A stretch of 64,000 bases of DNA from Castellaniella sp. (lineage in GTDB: Bacteria; Pseudomonadota; Gammaproteobacteria; Burkholderiales; Burkholderiaceae_B). The notes under the pieces are model-generated. The model worked only from the letters and a program-made list of their open reading frames with translations, had not been told where the DNA came from and made no database searches. The stretch lies in NCBI RefSeq assembly GCF_034675845.1, contig NZ_JAUCCU010000001.1, positions 2,353,563 through 2,417,562 on the forward strand, given 5' to 3'. Of the stretch, positions 1-12,217 are shown in pieces (position 1 is the stretch's first letter; each line of letters starts with the position of its first letter). The position numbers and the translations under genes are program-made.

Positions 1-1
1 A

Positions 2-331
2 CAGGTGCTGGGCCTGACCTTGGGCGGTCGCACCCTCAAGATGAAAACCGGCCACCATGGCGCAAACCACCCGGTCCAGGATCTGGATTCCGGACGGGTC
101 TTCATCACCAGCCAGAATCACGGCTTCACGGTGGATGGCGACAGCCTGCCGGCCAATGCCCGCGTGACGCATGTGTCGCTGTTCGATGGTTCCTTGCAGG
201 GCTTCGAACTCACCGACAAGCCAGTATTTTGCTTCCAGGGCCATCCCGAGGCCAGCCCCGGCCCGCACGACATTCTGGTGCTGTTCGACAAGTTCATCGA
301 CCTGATGGCCCAGCACAAAGTCCAGTCCTAA
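2..331 (+). CDS. carA: Carbamoyl-phosphate synthase small subunit, C-terminal part
   Basis: This is the last 109 residues of CarA; the start lies before the window. CarA hydrolyses glutamine and passes ammonia to CarB for carbamoyl phosphate, which feeds pyrimidine and arginine synthesis. The visible part is the end of the class I glutamine amidotransferase domain. It carries [11 protein letters not shown], which holds the catalytic His and Glu of the triad; the nucleophile Cys is upstream, out of view. The reading frame is open from base 2 to the TAA at 329-331. carB starts 19 bp downstream on the same strand, the usual carAB operon arrangement. Confidence 0.95.
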   Translation, partial: QVLGLTLGGRTLKMKTGHHGANHPVQDLDSGRVFITSQNHGFTVDGDSLPANARVTHVSLFDGSLQGFELTDKPVFCFQGHPEASPGPHDILVLFDKFIDLMAQHKVQS

Positions 332-350
332 TAATAGATACCCTTATCTC

Positions 351-3590
<3,240 letters not shown>

Positions 3591-3593
3591 TCC

Positions 3594-4364
3594 ATGGACG
3601 CCCGTGATCAACAGCGGGTGTTCATCACGGGGGCCAGCAGCGGCATCGGCCAGGCGCTGGCGCGGCAGTATGCCGCCCGTGGCGCCGTCTTGGGGCTGGT
3701 CGGGCGTCGTCAGGACGCCTTGCAGGCTGTTTGCGCGTCGCTGCCGGGTCAAGGCCACCGGGCCTATGTCCTGGATGTCAGGGATCGGCCTGCCTTGCAG
3801 GCCGCCGCCCAAGACTTTCTGTCAGTCGGTCCGGTCGATTGCGTGATTGCCAGTGCTGGCATCAGTGCTGGTACTTTGACCGACGCGCCCGAAGACTACG
3901 AGGTTTTCAAAGCCATTCTGGACACCAATGTGCTGGCCATGATGGCGACTTTTCAGCCCTTTATGGATTCGATGCGGGTGCGCCGTCGAGGCGTGCTGGT
4001 GGGCATCGGCAGCGTGGCGGGAGTGCGGGGTTTGCCGGGGGCAGGGGCCTATAGCGCGTCCAAGGCGGCTGTGCGGGCGTATTGCGAAAGCCTGCGAGTA
4101 GAACTGCGTGGTTCGGGCGTGCAGGTCGTCACGCTGGCACCGGGTTTCATCGCCACCCCCATGACGGCGCATAATCCCTATCGCATGCCGTTTCTGATGC
4201 CGGTGGATCGATTTGCGGAGCAAGCCGTGCGCGCCATCGAGGCGGGCGACCGCTATCGTGTCATTCCCTGGCCGATGGCCTGGGTAGGCCGCTTGCTGCG
4301 CCTGGTGCCGGATGCGCTGTACGACGCCGCAGCGGCAGGTCGCAAGCGTAAGCCCAGATTATGA
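3594..4364 (+). CDS. SDR-family NAD(P)-dependent oxidoreductase
   Basis: This is a 256-aa classical short-chain dehydrogenase/reductase. The Rossmann nucleotide-binding motif TGASSGIG lies at residues 12-19. The catalytic set is Ser140, Tyr153 and Lys157, in YSASK. Substrate specificity cannot be read from the sequence. The gene starts 3 bp after the carB stop and is probably translated from the same mRNA. It is followed directly by a REP-like hairpin that may end transcription or stabilise the 3' end. Confidence 0.9.
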   Translation: MDARDQQRVFITGASSGIGQALARQYAARGAVLGLVGRRQDALQAVCASLPGQGHRAYVLDVRDRPALQAAAQDFLSVGPVDCVIASAGISAGTLTDAPEDYEVFKAILDTNVLAMMATFQPFMDSMRVRRRGVLVGIGSVAGVRGLPGAGAYSASKAAVRAYCESLRVELRGSGVQVVTLAPGFIATPMTAHNPYRMPFLMPVDRFAEQAVRAIEAGDRYRVIPWPMAWVGRLLRLVPDALYDAAAAGRKRKPRL

Positions 4365-4370
4365 GAAGAA

Positions 4371-4449
4371 AATAATGGGGTCAGACACCAAGAAATAATG
4401 GGGTCAGACACCATTTAACGACATAAATGGTGTCTGACCCCATTATTTC
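4371..4449. repeat. REP-like repeat with perfect 25-bp inverted arms
   Basis: The 20-mer AATAATGGGGTCAGACACCA occurs at 4371-4390 and again at 4394-4413, then in inverted form at 4428-4447. The inner pair extends to perfect 25-bp arms (4392-4416 and 4425-4449) around an 8-base loop. From memory, the core GGGGTCAGACACC is found in extragenic palindromes associated with IS200-like REP-associated tyrosine transposases (RAYTs). No transposase gene is nearby here. The structure would fold strongly as RNA or single-stranded DNA. Confidence 0.8.
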
Positions 4450-4522
4450 CCGTGGTCAACTGACGGAATTTCGCCGTAAACTTGCGCAACTTCCATTTTG
4501 GCGGTCGTCAGACTGCAAAACC

Positions 4523-5842
4523 ATGACAACAAGCTATTTCCCTCGTTGGCGCCGCGTCTCCGGTACGGCTGATGGTGCCGTCGTGCAGCCCGATGAAACC
4601 ATGCCCTTGCCACAGACCGTGGCCATGGGGGCGCAGCATGTGGTGGCCATGTTCGGTTCCACGATTCTGGCCCCGCTGATTATGGGGTTCGACCCCAATA
4701 TGGCCATCCTCATGTCGGGGGTGGGGACCCTGGTGTTCTTCCTGTTTGTAGGCGGGCGGGTGCCCAGCTACCTGGGGTCCAGCTTTGCCTTTATCGGCGG
4801 GGTGGTGGCAGTGACCGGTTATGCCGGCAGTGGCCCCAATCCCAATATCGGGGTGGCCCTGGGGGCGATTGTCATTTGTGGCCTGATTTATGCAGGGATT
4901 GGGCTGTTGACTATGTTCATCAATGCCCGCCAGGGCGGGGCGGCCGACTGGATCGACCGCTGGATGCCGCCCGTGGTGACCGGGGCGGTGGTGGCCGTCA
5001 TCGGCCTGAATCTGGCGCCGATAGCAGCCAAGGGCGCCATGGGCGGTTCATTGTTTGATTCAGCCATGGCGCTGGCCACCATTCTGTGCGTGGGCGGCGT
5101 GGCGGTCTATACGCGGGGTCTGGTCCAGCGTCTGTTGATCCTGGTGGGCTTGTTTCTGGCCTGCGTCCTGTATGCCGTGTTGACCAACGGCATGGGGTTT
5201 GGGACACCTATTGATTTTTCCGCCATTATCGCAGCCCCCTGGCTGGGCCTGCCCCAGCTGACCGCGCCAGTATTTGAGGCGCATGCCATCAGCGTCATTG
5301 CGCCTGTCGCCATTATTCTGGTGGCCGAAAACCTCGGCCACATCAAGGCCGTCAGCGCCATGACCGGGCAGAATCTGGACAAATACCTGGGTCGCGCTTT
5401 TCTGGGGGATGGCGTTGCCACCATGATTTCCGGCTCTGTGGGGGGCACAGGCGTCACGACCTACGCGGAAAACATCGGCGTCATGACGGTCACCAAAATC
5501 TATTCCACTTTGGTATTTGTGGTGGCGGCATTGGTGGCTTTGCTGCTGGGTTTCTCGCCGAAATTCGGGGCCGTCATTCAGGCTATTCCTGGGCCGGTGC
5601 TGGGCGGCATGGCCGTTGTGGTCTTTGGCTTGATTACGATTGCCGGTGCTCGGATCTGGGTCGTCAATCAAGTGGATTTCAGCGACAATCGGAACCTGAT
5701 TGTGGCCGCCGTCACCTTGATTCTGGGGGCCGGTAATTTCTCGCTGGAGCTGGGCAGCTTCAAGCTCGATGGTATTGGTACCGCAACTTTTGGGGCCATC
5801 ATCCTGTACGCCCTGTTGCGTGGCCGGAAAACTGCTACATGA
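4523..5842 (+). CDS. Uracil/xanthine permease, NCS2 (NAT) family
   Basis: A 439-aa polytopic inner-membrane transporter of the nucleobase-cation symporter-2 family, about 14 membrane spans, probably taking up uracil or xanthine. The two family glutamates sit in AENLGHI (near residue 296) and AENIGVM (near 343); both match the substrate-binding positions of UraA. I chose the ATG at 4523 (MTTSYFPRWR) because the longer frame from 4427 would begin inside the REP-like repeat. No strong ribosome binding site precedes either start. The carAB neighbourhood fits pyrimidine salvage, which favours uracil as substrate, but this is inference. Confidence 0.85.
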   Translation: MTTSYFPRWRRVSGTADGAVVQPDETMPLPQTVAMGAQHVVAMFGSTILAPLIMGFDPNMAILMSGVGTLVFFLFVGGRVPSYLGSSFAFIGGVVAVTGYAGSGPNPNIGVALGAIVICGLIYAGIGLLTMFINARQGGAADWIDRWMPPVVTGAVVAVIGLNLAPIAAKGAMGGSLFDSAMALATILCVGGVAVYTRGLVQRLLILVGLFLACVLYAVLTNGMGFGTPIDFSAIIAAPWLGLPQLTAPVFEAHAISVIAPVAIILVAENLGHIKAVSAMTGQNLDKYLGRAFLGDGVATMISGSVGGTGVTTYAENIGVMTVTKIYSTLVFVVAALVALLLGFSPKFGAVIQAIPGPVLGGMAVVVFGLITIAGARIWVVNQVDFSDNRNLIVAAVTLILGAGNFSLELGSFKLDGIGTATFGAIILYALLRGRKTAT

Positions 5843-5904
5843 ACCCTGGATAAGTGCCCTGGGGCTTGCATTTTCTAAGCGGATTGTCCACAATACCAAT
5901 CAGC

Positions 5905-5928
5905 ACCCCGGTTTTGGCCGGGGTTTTT
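5905..5928 (+). terminator. Rho-independent terminator after the permease gene
   Basis: A 7-bp GC-rich stem (ACCCCGG / CCGGGGT) with a 6-base loop is followed by five T residues. It lies 63 bp after the permease stop codon. The rest of the 5843-6147 gap holds only the greA leader; no gene is visible. Confidence 0.75.
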
Positions 5929-6102
5929 CACGAGCGCTTCAGCAGGCCACACCAGGGCAGATGCAGGACATTTGTTCTGTCACCCAATGCCAGCAGGCAT
6001 TCAGGTCGCGACGCTCGGTAGCTTCCCTTCTGGTCTACCTTATCCAGGCATCCGGGATACAACGCCGGGTTTCCCCGATCTTGTATTTTTTTAATGTTGT
6101 CA

Positions 6103-6129
6103 GGCGTCCCGCGCATGGGACGTCTTTTT
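6103..6129 (+). promoter_or_regulatory. Terminator-like hairpin in the greA leader (possible attenuator)
   Basis: An 8-bp stem (GGCGTCCC / GGGACGTC, one G-T pair) with loop GCGCAT is followed directly by TTTTT. It ends 18 bases before the greA ATG, so a transcript entering greA must read through it. In E. coli the greA leader gives rise to the small RNA GraL by early termination. The position here suggests a similar device, but there is no sequence evidence of homology. Confidence 0.5.
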
Positions 6130-6147
6130 ACTTTGAGTCAGAAAATT

Positions 6148-6624
6148 ATGGCTGCGATTCCTTTGACAGCTCGTGGGGCCGAGCGTTTAAAAGCCGAACT
6201 TCAACGTCTGAAGACCGTCGAACGCCCTGAAGTCATTAGTGCCATCGCCGAGGCGCGTGCCCAGGGCGACTTGTCCGAGAACGCTGAATATGATGCGGCT
6301 CGCGAACGTCAGGGCTTTGTCGAGGGCCGCATCCAGGAACTGGAAGGCACGCTGTCCAACGCCCAGATCATCGACCCTGCAGATTTGGATCTCGAGGGCC
6401 AGGCCGTGTTCGGTGCGACCGTCGAAATCGAGGATCTGGCATCCGGCGAACGCCTGACCTACCAGATCGTGGGCGACCTGGAAGCCGATATCCGCGCCAA
6501 TATGATCTCGGTTTCCAGCCCGGTGGCGCGTGCCCTGATTGGCAAGAGCCAGGGCGACGTCGTCGAAGTGCGCGCCCCGGCCGGGGTGCGTGAATACGAA
6601 GTCTGTTCCGTCAGCTATCAATAA
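6148..6624 (+). CDS. greA: Transcription elongation factor GreA
   Basis: GreA (158 aa, the canonical length) enters the secondary channel of RNA polymerase and stimulates cleavage of backtracked RNA. The N-terminal coiled-coil finger carries the acidic tip in [12 protein letters not shown] (near residue 41-52), with the conserved Asp and Glu. The C-terminal half is the globular FKBP-like domain. I chose the ATG at 6148 ([14 protein letters not shown]) over the longer upstream frame because it matches the family N-terminus. Transcription probably passes the hairpin at 6103-6129. Confidence 0.97.
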   Translation: MAAIPLTARGAERLKAELQRLKTVERPEVISAIAEARAQGDLSENAEYDAARERQGFVEGRIQELEGTLSNAQIIDPADLDLEGQAVFGATVEIEDLASGERLTYQIVGDLEADIRANMISVSSPVARALIGKSQGDVVEVRAPAGVREYEVCSVSYQ

Positions 6625-6629
6625 TCAGC

Positions 6630-6649
6630 CAGGGGCCTGGCGGCCCCTG
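6630..6649. terminator. Hairpin between convergent greA and yhbY
   Basis: A perfect 8-bp stem (CAGGGGCC / GGCCCCTG) with loop TGGC lies 6 bp after the greA stop and 13 bp from the yhbY stop. There is no long T run on either strand, so it may be a weak bidirectional terminator. Confidence 0.4.
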
Positions 6650-6661
6650 AAGCCTGATCAA

Positions 6662-7276
6662 TCAGCGTGACCCGCGTCGGGCGCCAGCCCGTAATGACAG
6701 GGCACTGTTGTTGCCGCGACGCGGGATGCCGTGTGCGGCAGCGGCGGTACGGCCAGTATCGGATGGTCGGGCGCGGCGAGCGCCAGGGCGGCCATCAGCC
6801 GGGTCGCGGCGCTCATCGGTTTGTCTGCGGCGTCGGGCATTCAGGCTTTCGTGATCTGACGCATCGCCTGTTTGTTTGGGCTTGTGTCCGGTGCTGGCGG
6901 AAGCCGGGTTTGCCGCTTGTTTTTTCGGCACATAGGGATCGGATTTTTTCCGCAAGGCCCTGGTGGCATTCAATGCATCAGCTGCCGCCTGTTGCGCAAG
7001 CACATCGGGACGGTAGATAATTAGGGTTTTGCCCAAATGATGCACAGGCGCGCACGACAGTGCGTCGCAAATAGTTTCCAGCATGGCATCGCGATCAGGG
7101 CGTTCTGCACCTGATGCACGAATTTTTATCAGTTCGTGGGCCGTCAGGCTGCGGTCGATTTCACCCAGCACGGCGTCGGTCAGGCCTTTGTCACCGATCA
7201 TGACGACGGGATGCAGAGGGTGGGCGGCAGCACGCAGGTCGCGGCGCTGCTGGGGAGTTAGTTCAAGTTTCGGCAT
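6662..7276 (-). CDS. yhbY: YhbY-type CRM-domain ribosome assembly protein
   Basis: The first 95 or so residues form a single CRM domain, the RNA-binding fold of YhbY, which associates with pre-50S particles. Recognisable parts are [25 protein letters not shown] and the GxR-like stretch at RASGAER. At 204 aa the protein is about twice the length of E. coli YhbY. The tail after residue 110 is low-complexity and rich in Arg, Lys and Ala, perhaps an extra RNA-binding extension; a late frameshift cannot be excluded. It is divergent from rlmE, another 50S maturation gene, with 17 bp between the starts. Confidence 0.85.
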   Translation of the reverse strand: MPKLELTPQQRRDLRAAAHPLHPVVMIGDKGLTDAVLGEIDRSLTAHELIKIRASGAERPDRDAMLETICDALSCAPVHHLGKTLIIYRPDVLAQQAAADALNATRALRKKSDPYVPKKQAANPASASTGHKPKQTGDASDHESLNARRRRQTDERRDPADGRPGARRARPSDTGRTAAAAHGIPRRGNNSALSLRAGARRGSR

Positions 7277-7293
7277 ACTGGAATTGTACGGGA

Positions 7294-7947
7294 ATGGCCA
7301 AGAAAAAATTCTCCAAAGCCTGGGTACAGCGTCACATTCAGGACCCTTACGTCAAAATGGCGCAACAAAAGGGCTATCGTGCGCGGGCCGCCTTCAAACT
7401 TACCGAGATTCTCGACACCGAAAAGCTCCTGCGTGGCGGGGATATCGTCGTCGATCTGGGGGCTACGCCGGGCAGTTGGTCGCAGATCGTGCGCGAAAGG
7501 CTCCTGGGGCCTGGCGGCGTGATCAATGGCCGTGTCATTGCCCTGGATGTCCTGCCCATGGAACCCATTGCCGGTGTCGAGTTCATTCAGGGTGATTTTC
7601 GCGAGGATGACATCCTGCAACAACTGCATGAGCAATTGCAAGGGCAGCCCGTAGACCTTGTAATTTCCGACATGGCCCCCAATCTATCCGGTGTGGCCTC
7701 TGCTGACTCGGCCCGCATAGCGCATCTTTGCGAGCTGGCCATGGAATTCTCCCGCAGCCACCTGAAGCCTGATGGCGTACTGGTGGTCAAGGCGTTCCAC
7801 GGCAGCGGGTTTTCCCAGATTGTGCAGGCCTTCAAGCAGCACTTCGTGCGGGTGGTGGAACGCAAGCCCAAGGCCTCGCGTCGCGAATCCTCCGAAACCT
7901 TTCTGGTGGCGCGCGGGTTGAAGGCTGTGCAGGACCAAGCCGACTGA
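7294..7947 (+). CDS. rlmE: 23S rRNA (uridine-2552-2'-O)-methyltransferase
   Basis: RlmE (FtsJ/RrmJ, 217 aa) methylates U2552 in the 50S A-loop using S-adenosylmethionine. The SAM motif is [12 protein letters not shown] near residue 52. The K-D-K-E catalytic set is visible as the Lys in RAAFKL (residue 35), the Asp in ISDMAPN, the Lys in [10 protein letters not shown], and the Glu in [11 protein letters not shown]. It is divergent from yhbY and upstream of ftsH, the conserved rlmE-ftsH order seen in many proteobacteria. Confidence 0.96.
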   Translation: MAKKKFSKAWVQRHIQDPYVKMAQQKGYRARAAFKLTEILDTEKLLRGGDIVVDLGATPGSWSQIVRERLLGPGGVINGRVIALDVLPMEPIAGVEFIQGDFREDDILQQLHEQLQGQPVDLVISDMAPNLSGVASADSARIAHLCELAMEFSRSHLKPDGVLVVKAFHGSGFSQIVQAFKQHFVRVVERKPKASRRESSETFLVARGLKAVQDQAD

Positions 7948-8078
7948 ACGCCATGGTTTGTCCGTGGTGCGTGCCTGGATTCAGGTAGAATGAAATATTG
8001 ACGAAATTGTCAGCTTGTTGTAATCGCGCACCAGGTAGCGCGGCAGGCCGACAGCAGTAAAACCCCAGGAGATTTGTT

Positions 8079-9986
8079 TTGAACAACTCGTTTTCCAAGA
8101 TTGCGGTCTGGCTGGTGATCGCGCTCGTGCTCTTTACGGTGTTCAAGCAGTTCGACGGACGCCCGGTAGCCGGTAACGACGCCGTCACTTATACGCAATT
8201 CATGAATGATGCACGTGCCGGCCGCATCAATAAGGTCGATATTCAGGGCGACACGATTTATGTCACCCCTGAATCCGGTCGTGCTTACAGCCTGACCTCG
8301 CCGGGCGATCTCTGGATGGTGCCCGAACTCGTCAAGGACGGTGTTCAGGTCTCCGGCAAGGCCCGCGAGGAACCCTCTTTCCTGGCCAGCCTGTTTATTT
8401 CCTGGTTCCCCATGCTGTTGCTGATCGGGGTTTGGATTTTCTTCATGCGCCAGATGCAGGGCGGCGGCAAGGGCGGGGCATTCAGCTTTGGTAAATCCCG
8501 TGCCCGCATGATGGATGAAAACAACAATAACATCACGTTTGCGGATGTTGCCGGCTGCGACGAGGCCAAAGAAGACGTCCAGGAACTGGTCGACTTCCTG
8601 CGCGACCCCACTAAATTTCAGCGCCTGGGCGGTCGTATTCCGCGTGGCGTCCTGATGGTCGGGCCTCCGGGGACGGGTAAAACCCTGTTGGCCAAGGCCA
8701 TCGCAGGCGAAGCCAAGGTTCCTTTCTTCAGTATTTCAGGTTCCGACTTTGTTGAAATGTTCGTCGGGGTGGGTGCTGCCCGCGTACGTGACATGTTCGA
8801 AAACGCCAAGAAACAATCCCCTTGCATCATCTTCATTGACGAAATCGATGCGGTAGGCCGCCAGCGCGGCGCCGGCCTGGGTGGCGGCAACGACGAACGC
8901 GAACAGACCCTGAACCAATTGTTGGTCGAAATGGATGGCTTCGAGACCGGCCAGGGCGTGCTGGTGATCGCCGCCACCAACCGTCCCGACGTGCTGGACC
9001 CGGCGCTGCTGCGTCCGGGCCGCTTCGACCGTCAGGTGGTCGTGTCCTTGCCCGATATTCGGGGCCGCGAACAAATCCTCAAGGTCCACATGCGCAAGGT
9101 TCCCATTGCCCAGGACGTCGATGCCAGCGTCTTGGCGCGTGGCACGCCCGGGTTTTCGGGTGCGGATCTGGCTAACCTCATCAACGAGGCCGCCTTGTTC
9201 GCCGCCCGCCGCAATGGGCGCACGGTCGACATGAACGACCTCGAAAAGGCAAAAGACAAAATCATCATGGGGGCCGAGCGCCGTTCCATGATCATGCCCG
9301 AAGAAGAACGCCGCAACACGGCATACCATGAATCCGGTCATGCTCTGGTGGCGCGTATGCTGCCCAAGACCGACCCGGTTCATAAGGTCACCATCATCCC
9401 GCGTGGGCGGGCTCTGGGGGTCACCATGCAGTTGCCGGAAACCGATCGCTACAGCATGGATAAAGACCGCCTGCTGAACACGATTGCGGTGCTGTTTGGT
9501 GGCCGTATCGCCGAAGAAGTCTTTATGCATCAGATGACGACGGGCGCCTCGAATGACTTCGAGCGTGCCACGGCCATCGCCCGCGACATCGTGACACGCT
9601 ATGGCATGACGGATTCCCTGGGGCCTGTGGTGTATGCCGAAAATGAAGGCGAGGTCTTTCTGGGCCGCAGCGTGACTAAAACCACGCATGTCTCCGAAGC
9701 CACCATGCAAAAGGTCGATGCCGAGATCCGTAGCATCATCGACGAGCAATACAGCATTGCACGCAACCTGATCGAATCCAATCAGGACAAAATGCACGCC
9801 ATGGCCAATGCCTTGCTCGAATGGGAAACCATTGATGCCGAGCAGATCAACGACATCATGGAAGGCCGCCCACCGCGTCCGCCCAAGACCTCGTCATCCA
9901 GCAACGACACGCCGCATACCCCGCCATCGGCAGGCCCATCGGCCGCAAATCCCGATCAAGGGCCTGCGGCTACGACACCTGTCTGA
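8079..9986 (+). CDS. ftsH: ATP-dependent zinc metalloprotease FtsH
   Basis: FtsH (635 aa) is a hexameric inner-membrane AAA+ protease that degrades misfolded membrane proteins and short-lived regulators. Two membrane helices are visible, near residues 5-22 and 100-120, with a periplasmic stretch between. Walker A is GPPGTGKT and Walker [12 protein letters not shown]; the zinc-binding HESGH follows near residue 415. The start is a TTG at 8079-8081, supported by AGGAG at 8067-8071 and by the family N-terminus [11 protein letters not shown]. The Pro/Ser-rich tail is typical of the order. folP follows after 20 bp. Confidence 0.97.
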   Translation: MNNSFSKIAVWLVIALVLFTVFKQFDGRPVAGNDAVTYTQFMNDARAGRINKVDIQGDTIYVTPESGRAYSLTSPGDLWMVPELVKDGVQVSGKAREEPSFLASLFISWFPMLLLIGVWIFFMRQMQGGGKGGAFSFGKSRARMMDENNNNITFADVAGCDEAKEDVQELVDFLRDPTKFQRLGGRIPRGVLMVGPPGTGKTLLAKAIAGEAKVPFFSISGSDFVEMFVGVGAARVRDMFENAKKQSPCIIFIDEIDAVGRQRGAGLGGGNDEREQTLNQLLVEMDGFETGQGVLVIAATNRPDVLDPALLRPGRFDRQVVVSLPDIRGREQILKVHMRKVPIAQDVDASVLARGTPGFSGADLANLINEAALFAARRNGRTVDMNDLEKAKDKIIMGAERRSMIMPEEERRNTAYHESGHALVARMLPKTDPVHKVTIIPRGRALGVTMQLPETDRYSMDKDRLLNTIAVLFGGRIAEEVFMHQMTTGASNDFERATAIARDIVTRYGMTDSLGPVVYAENEGEVFLGRSVTKTTHVSEATMQKVDAEIRSIIDEQYSIARNLIESNQDKMHAMANALLEWETIDAEQINDIMEGRPPRPPKTSSSSNDTPHTPPSAGPSAANPDQGPAATTPV

Positions 9987-10006
9987 TCTGTTCCTTTCCA
10001 AATTTT

Positions 10007-10861
10007 ATGTTTGCCACTTTGCAATGCGGGCGTTTTCAGCTATCCCTGAAACGCCCGTTGGTCATGGGGGTCGTCAACGTCACCCCCGATTCATTTTTTG
10101 ATGGCAATGTTCATTTCCGAGTGAACCAGGCCATCGAGCATGGCTTGCGTCTGGTGCAGGATGGTGCCGATATTCTGGATATCGGCGGAGAATCCACCCG
10201 GCCTGGGGCCCAGGTAGTGGCCGCCGACGAAGAATTGCGCCGGCTCCTGCCGGTCATCCAGGGCTTGCTGGATGCCGGTGTGCCTTTGTCTGTGGATACC
10301 TGCAAACCCGAAGTCATGCGCCAGGTGCTGCACGCGGGTGCCGACATGATCAATGACATCCGGGGCTTTTCCTCAGATGAAGCCATCCAGGCTGTACAGG
10401 ATGCGGATTGTGCCCTGTGCCTGATGCATATGCAGGGTGAACCCCGCACCATGCAGCAGACTCCTTGCTATGACGACGTGGTGGCCGAGGTCCAGGCCTA
10501 TCTGGCCGCAGGTGCCCAGCGCCTGCGCGACGCGGGTATTGCGGCCAATCGCATCGCACTGGACCCTGGCTTTGGCTTTGGCAAGACAGTGGCCCACAAT
10601 TACACCTTGTTGAACCAGCTGCCGCAGGTGATGGGGGATGCATATCCCTGTATGGTGGGGCTCTCGCGCAAGTCCATGATCGGCGCACTCACTGGCAGGC
10701 CTGCCAGCCAGCGCCTGGGGGGCAGCGTCGCCGCTGCGTTGGCGGCAGCAGTCCGGGGGGCGCATATCTTGCGGGTGCATGATGTGGCTGATACCGTGGA
10801 TGCCCTGACTATCTGGTCGGCAATCAATGATCCAACCCTCACAGAAGGAGCCCGTGCATGA
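10007..10861 (+). CDS. folP: Dihydropteroate synthase
   Basis: FolP (284 aa) condenses p-aminobenzoate with dihydropterin pyrophosphate in folate synthesis and is the sulfonamide target. The motifs are [12 protein letters not shown] near residue 24, [11 protein letters not shown] near 63, and DPGFGFGKT near 190. It starts 20 bp after ftsH, and its stop overlaps the glmM ATG by four bases (ATGA), so ftsH-folP-glmM forms an operon with coupled translation at the last junction. Confidence 0.97.
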   Translation: MFATLQCGRFQLSLKRPLVMGVVNVTPDSFFDGNVHFRVNQAIEHGLRLVQDGADILDIGGESTRPGAQVVAADEELRRLLPVIQGLLDAGVPLSVDTCKPEVMRQVLHAGADMINDIRGFSSDEAIQAVQDADCALCLMHMQGEPRTMQQTPCYDDVVAEVQAYLAAGAQRLRDAGIAANRIALDPGFGFGKTVAHNYTLLNQLPQVMGDAYPCMVGLSRKSMIGALTGRPASQRLGGSVAAALAAAVRGAHILRVHDVADTVDALTIWSAINDPTLTEGARA

Positions 10862-12200
10862 GCGCGCGCAAATATTTTGGGACCGATGGGGTCCGCGGTG
10901 TCGTGGGCGGCGAGCTGATCAATGCCGAGTTTGCCCTGCGCCTGGGCTATGCGGCTGGCCGGGTGCTGTCTCAGGGGGCAGTCAGCGGTAGCGGTCGGCC
11001 CACGGTGGTGATAGGCAAGGACACGCGGATTTCTGGCTATATGCTGGAAGCCGCCCTGGAGGCCGGCTTGTCGGCTGCGGGGGTGGATGTGTTGCTGGCC
11101 GGGCCGATTCCGACGCCTGCCGTGGCCTATCTGACCCGGGCCTGGCGACTGGCTGCCGGGATTGTCATCAGCGCCTCGCACAATCCCCACTACGATAACG
11201 GCATTAAATTCTTTTCTTCCGGTGGCACTAAATTACCTGATGCCACCGAGGCTGCGATTGAAACCATGCTAGAGCAGCCCATGGGTTGCGCGGATTCCCC
11301 GGCCTGGGCCGTGCCCGGCGTATCAGCGATGCCGCTGGCCGCTACATCGAGTTCTGCAAAAGCACCTTTCCCAACGAACTCGATCTGCAGGGCTTGAAAA
11401 TCGTGGTGGATGCCGCGCACGGGGCGGCTTATCACATTGCTCCGCATGTGTTTCGCGAACTAGGCGCCGAGGTCAGTGTCATCGGCTGCGAGCCTGATGG
11501 CTTCAACATCAACGAAGGGGTCGGAGCCACACACCCAGAGGCCTTGATTGCCGCAGTGGCCGAGCAGGGTGCTGATCTGGGCATTGCCCTGGATGGCGAT
11601 GCCGACCGTCTGCAGATGGTGGATGCCGCCGGTCGCCTGTATAACGGCGACGAACTGCTGTATGCCATCGTCCGTGATCGTGCCAAGCTGCACCCCATCA
11701 ATGGCGTGGTGGGTACCCTGATGACCAACTTCGGTCTGGAACGCCGTCTGAAAGAACTGCATATTCCCTTTGTGCGTGCTCAGGTGGGTGATCGCTACGT
11801 GCTGGAACGTCTGCGGCATCATGGCTGGCTGTATGGGGGCGAGAGCTCAGGACATTTGCTGTGTCTGGATTGCCACACCACCGGGGATGGCATTGTGGCG
11901 GCATTGCAGGTGCTGGCTGCCATGCGCCATGCCAATCTGCCCCTGGCGGCACTGGTGGCAGATCTGAAAATGTATGCCCAGAAAATGGTCAATGTGCCTC
12001 TGGCCGCTGGTCTGGACTGGCAGGCCCATGCCGGTTTGCAGGCGGCTGCTCAGGCAGTGCAGGCCACCCTGGGCGAGCGCGGCAGGGTCTTGATTCGCGC
12101 CTCAGGCACCGAGCCCAAGTTGCGTCTCATGGTCGAGGCTGACGATGCCGCTTTGGCTGACGAATGCGTGCGTCAGTTGGTGGCAGTCAAGCTGACTTAA
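10858..12200 (+). pseudogene. glmM: Phosphoglucosamine mutase, frame broken by one missing base
   Basis: GlmM converts glucosamine-6-phosphate to glucosamine-1-phosphate for peptidoglycan and LPS. The frame from 10858 has the N-terminal part and the active-site SASHNP, with the phosphorylated Ser at residue 107. It leaves the family sequence after MGCADS and stops at 11397. The rest continues in another frame from about 11300 to 12200, with DGDADR (metal site) and [10 protein letters not shown] (phosphate site). Adding one base in the C run at 11297-11300 restores about 447 aa, the normal length. glmM is normally essential, so a sequencing error in the C run is more likely than a true null, though slippage cannot be excluded. 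Confidence 0.9.
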
Positions 12201-12217
12201 AGCGCTGGTACGCAGGG

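Noticed and set aside
5769..6230. Open frame between the permease and greA
   Set aside because: It crosses a terminator and overlaps two firm genes in another frame.
8736..9797. 353-codon minus-strand frame opposite ftsH
   Set aside because: It is a shadow of the AAA and protease domains of ftsH.
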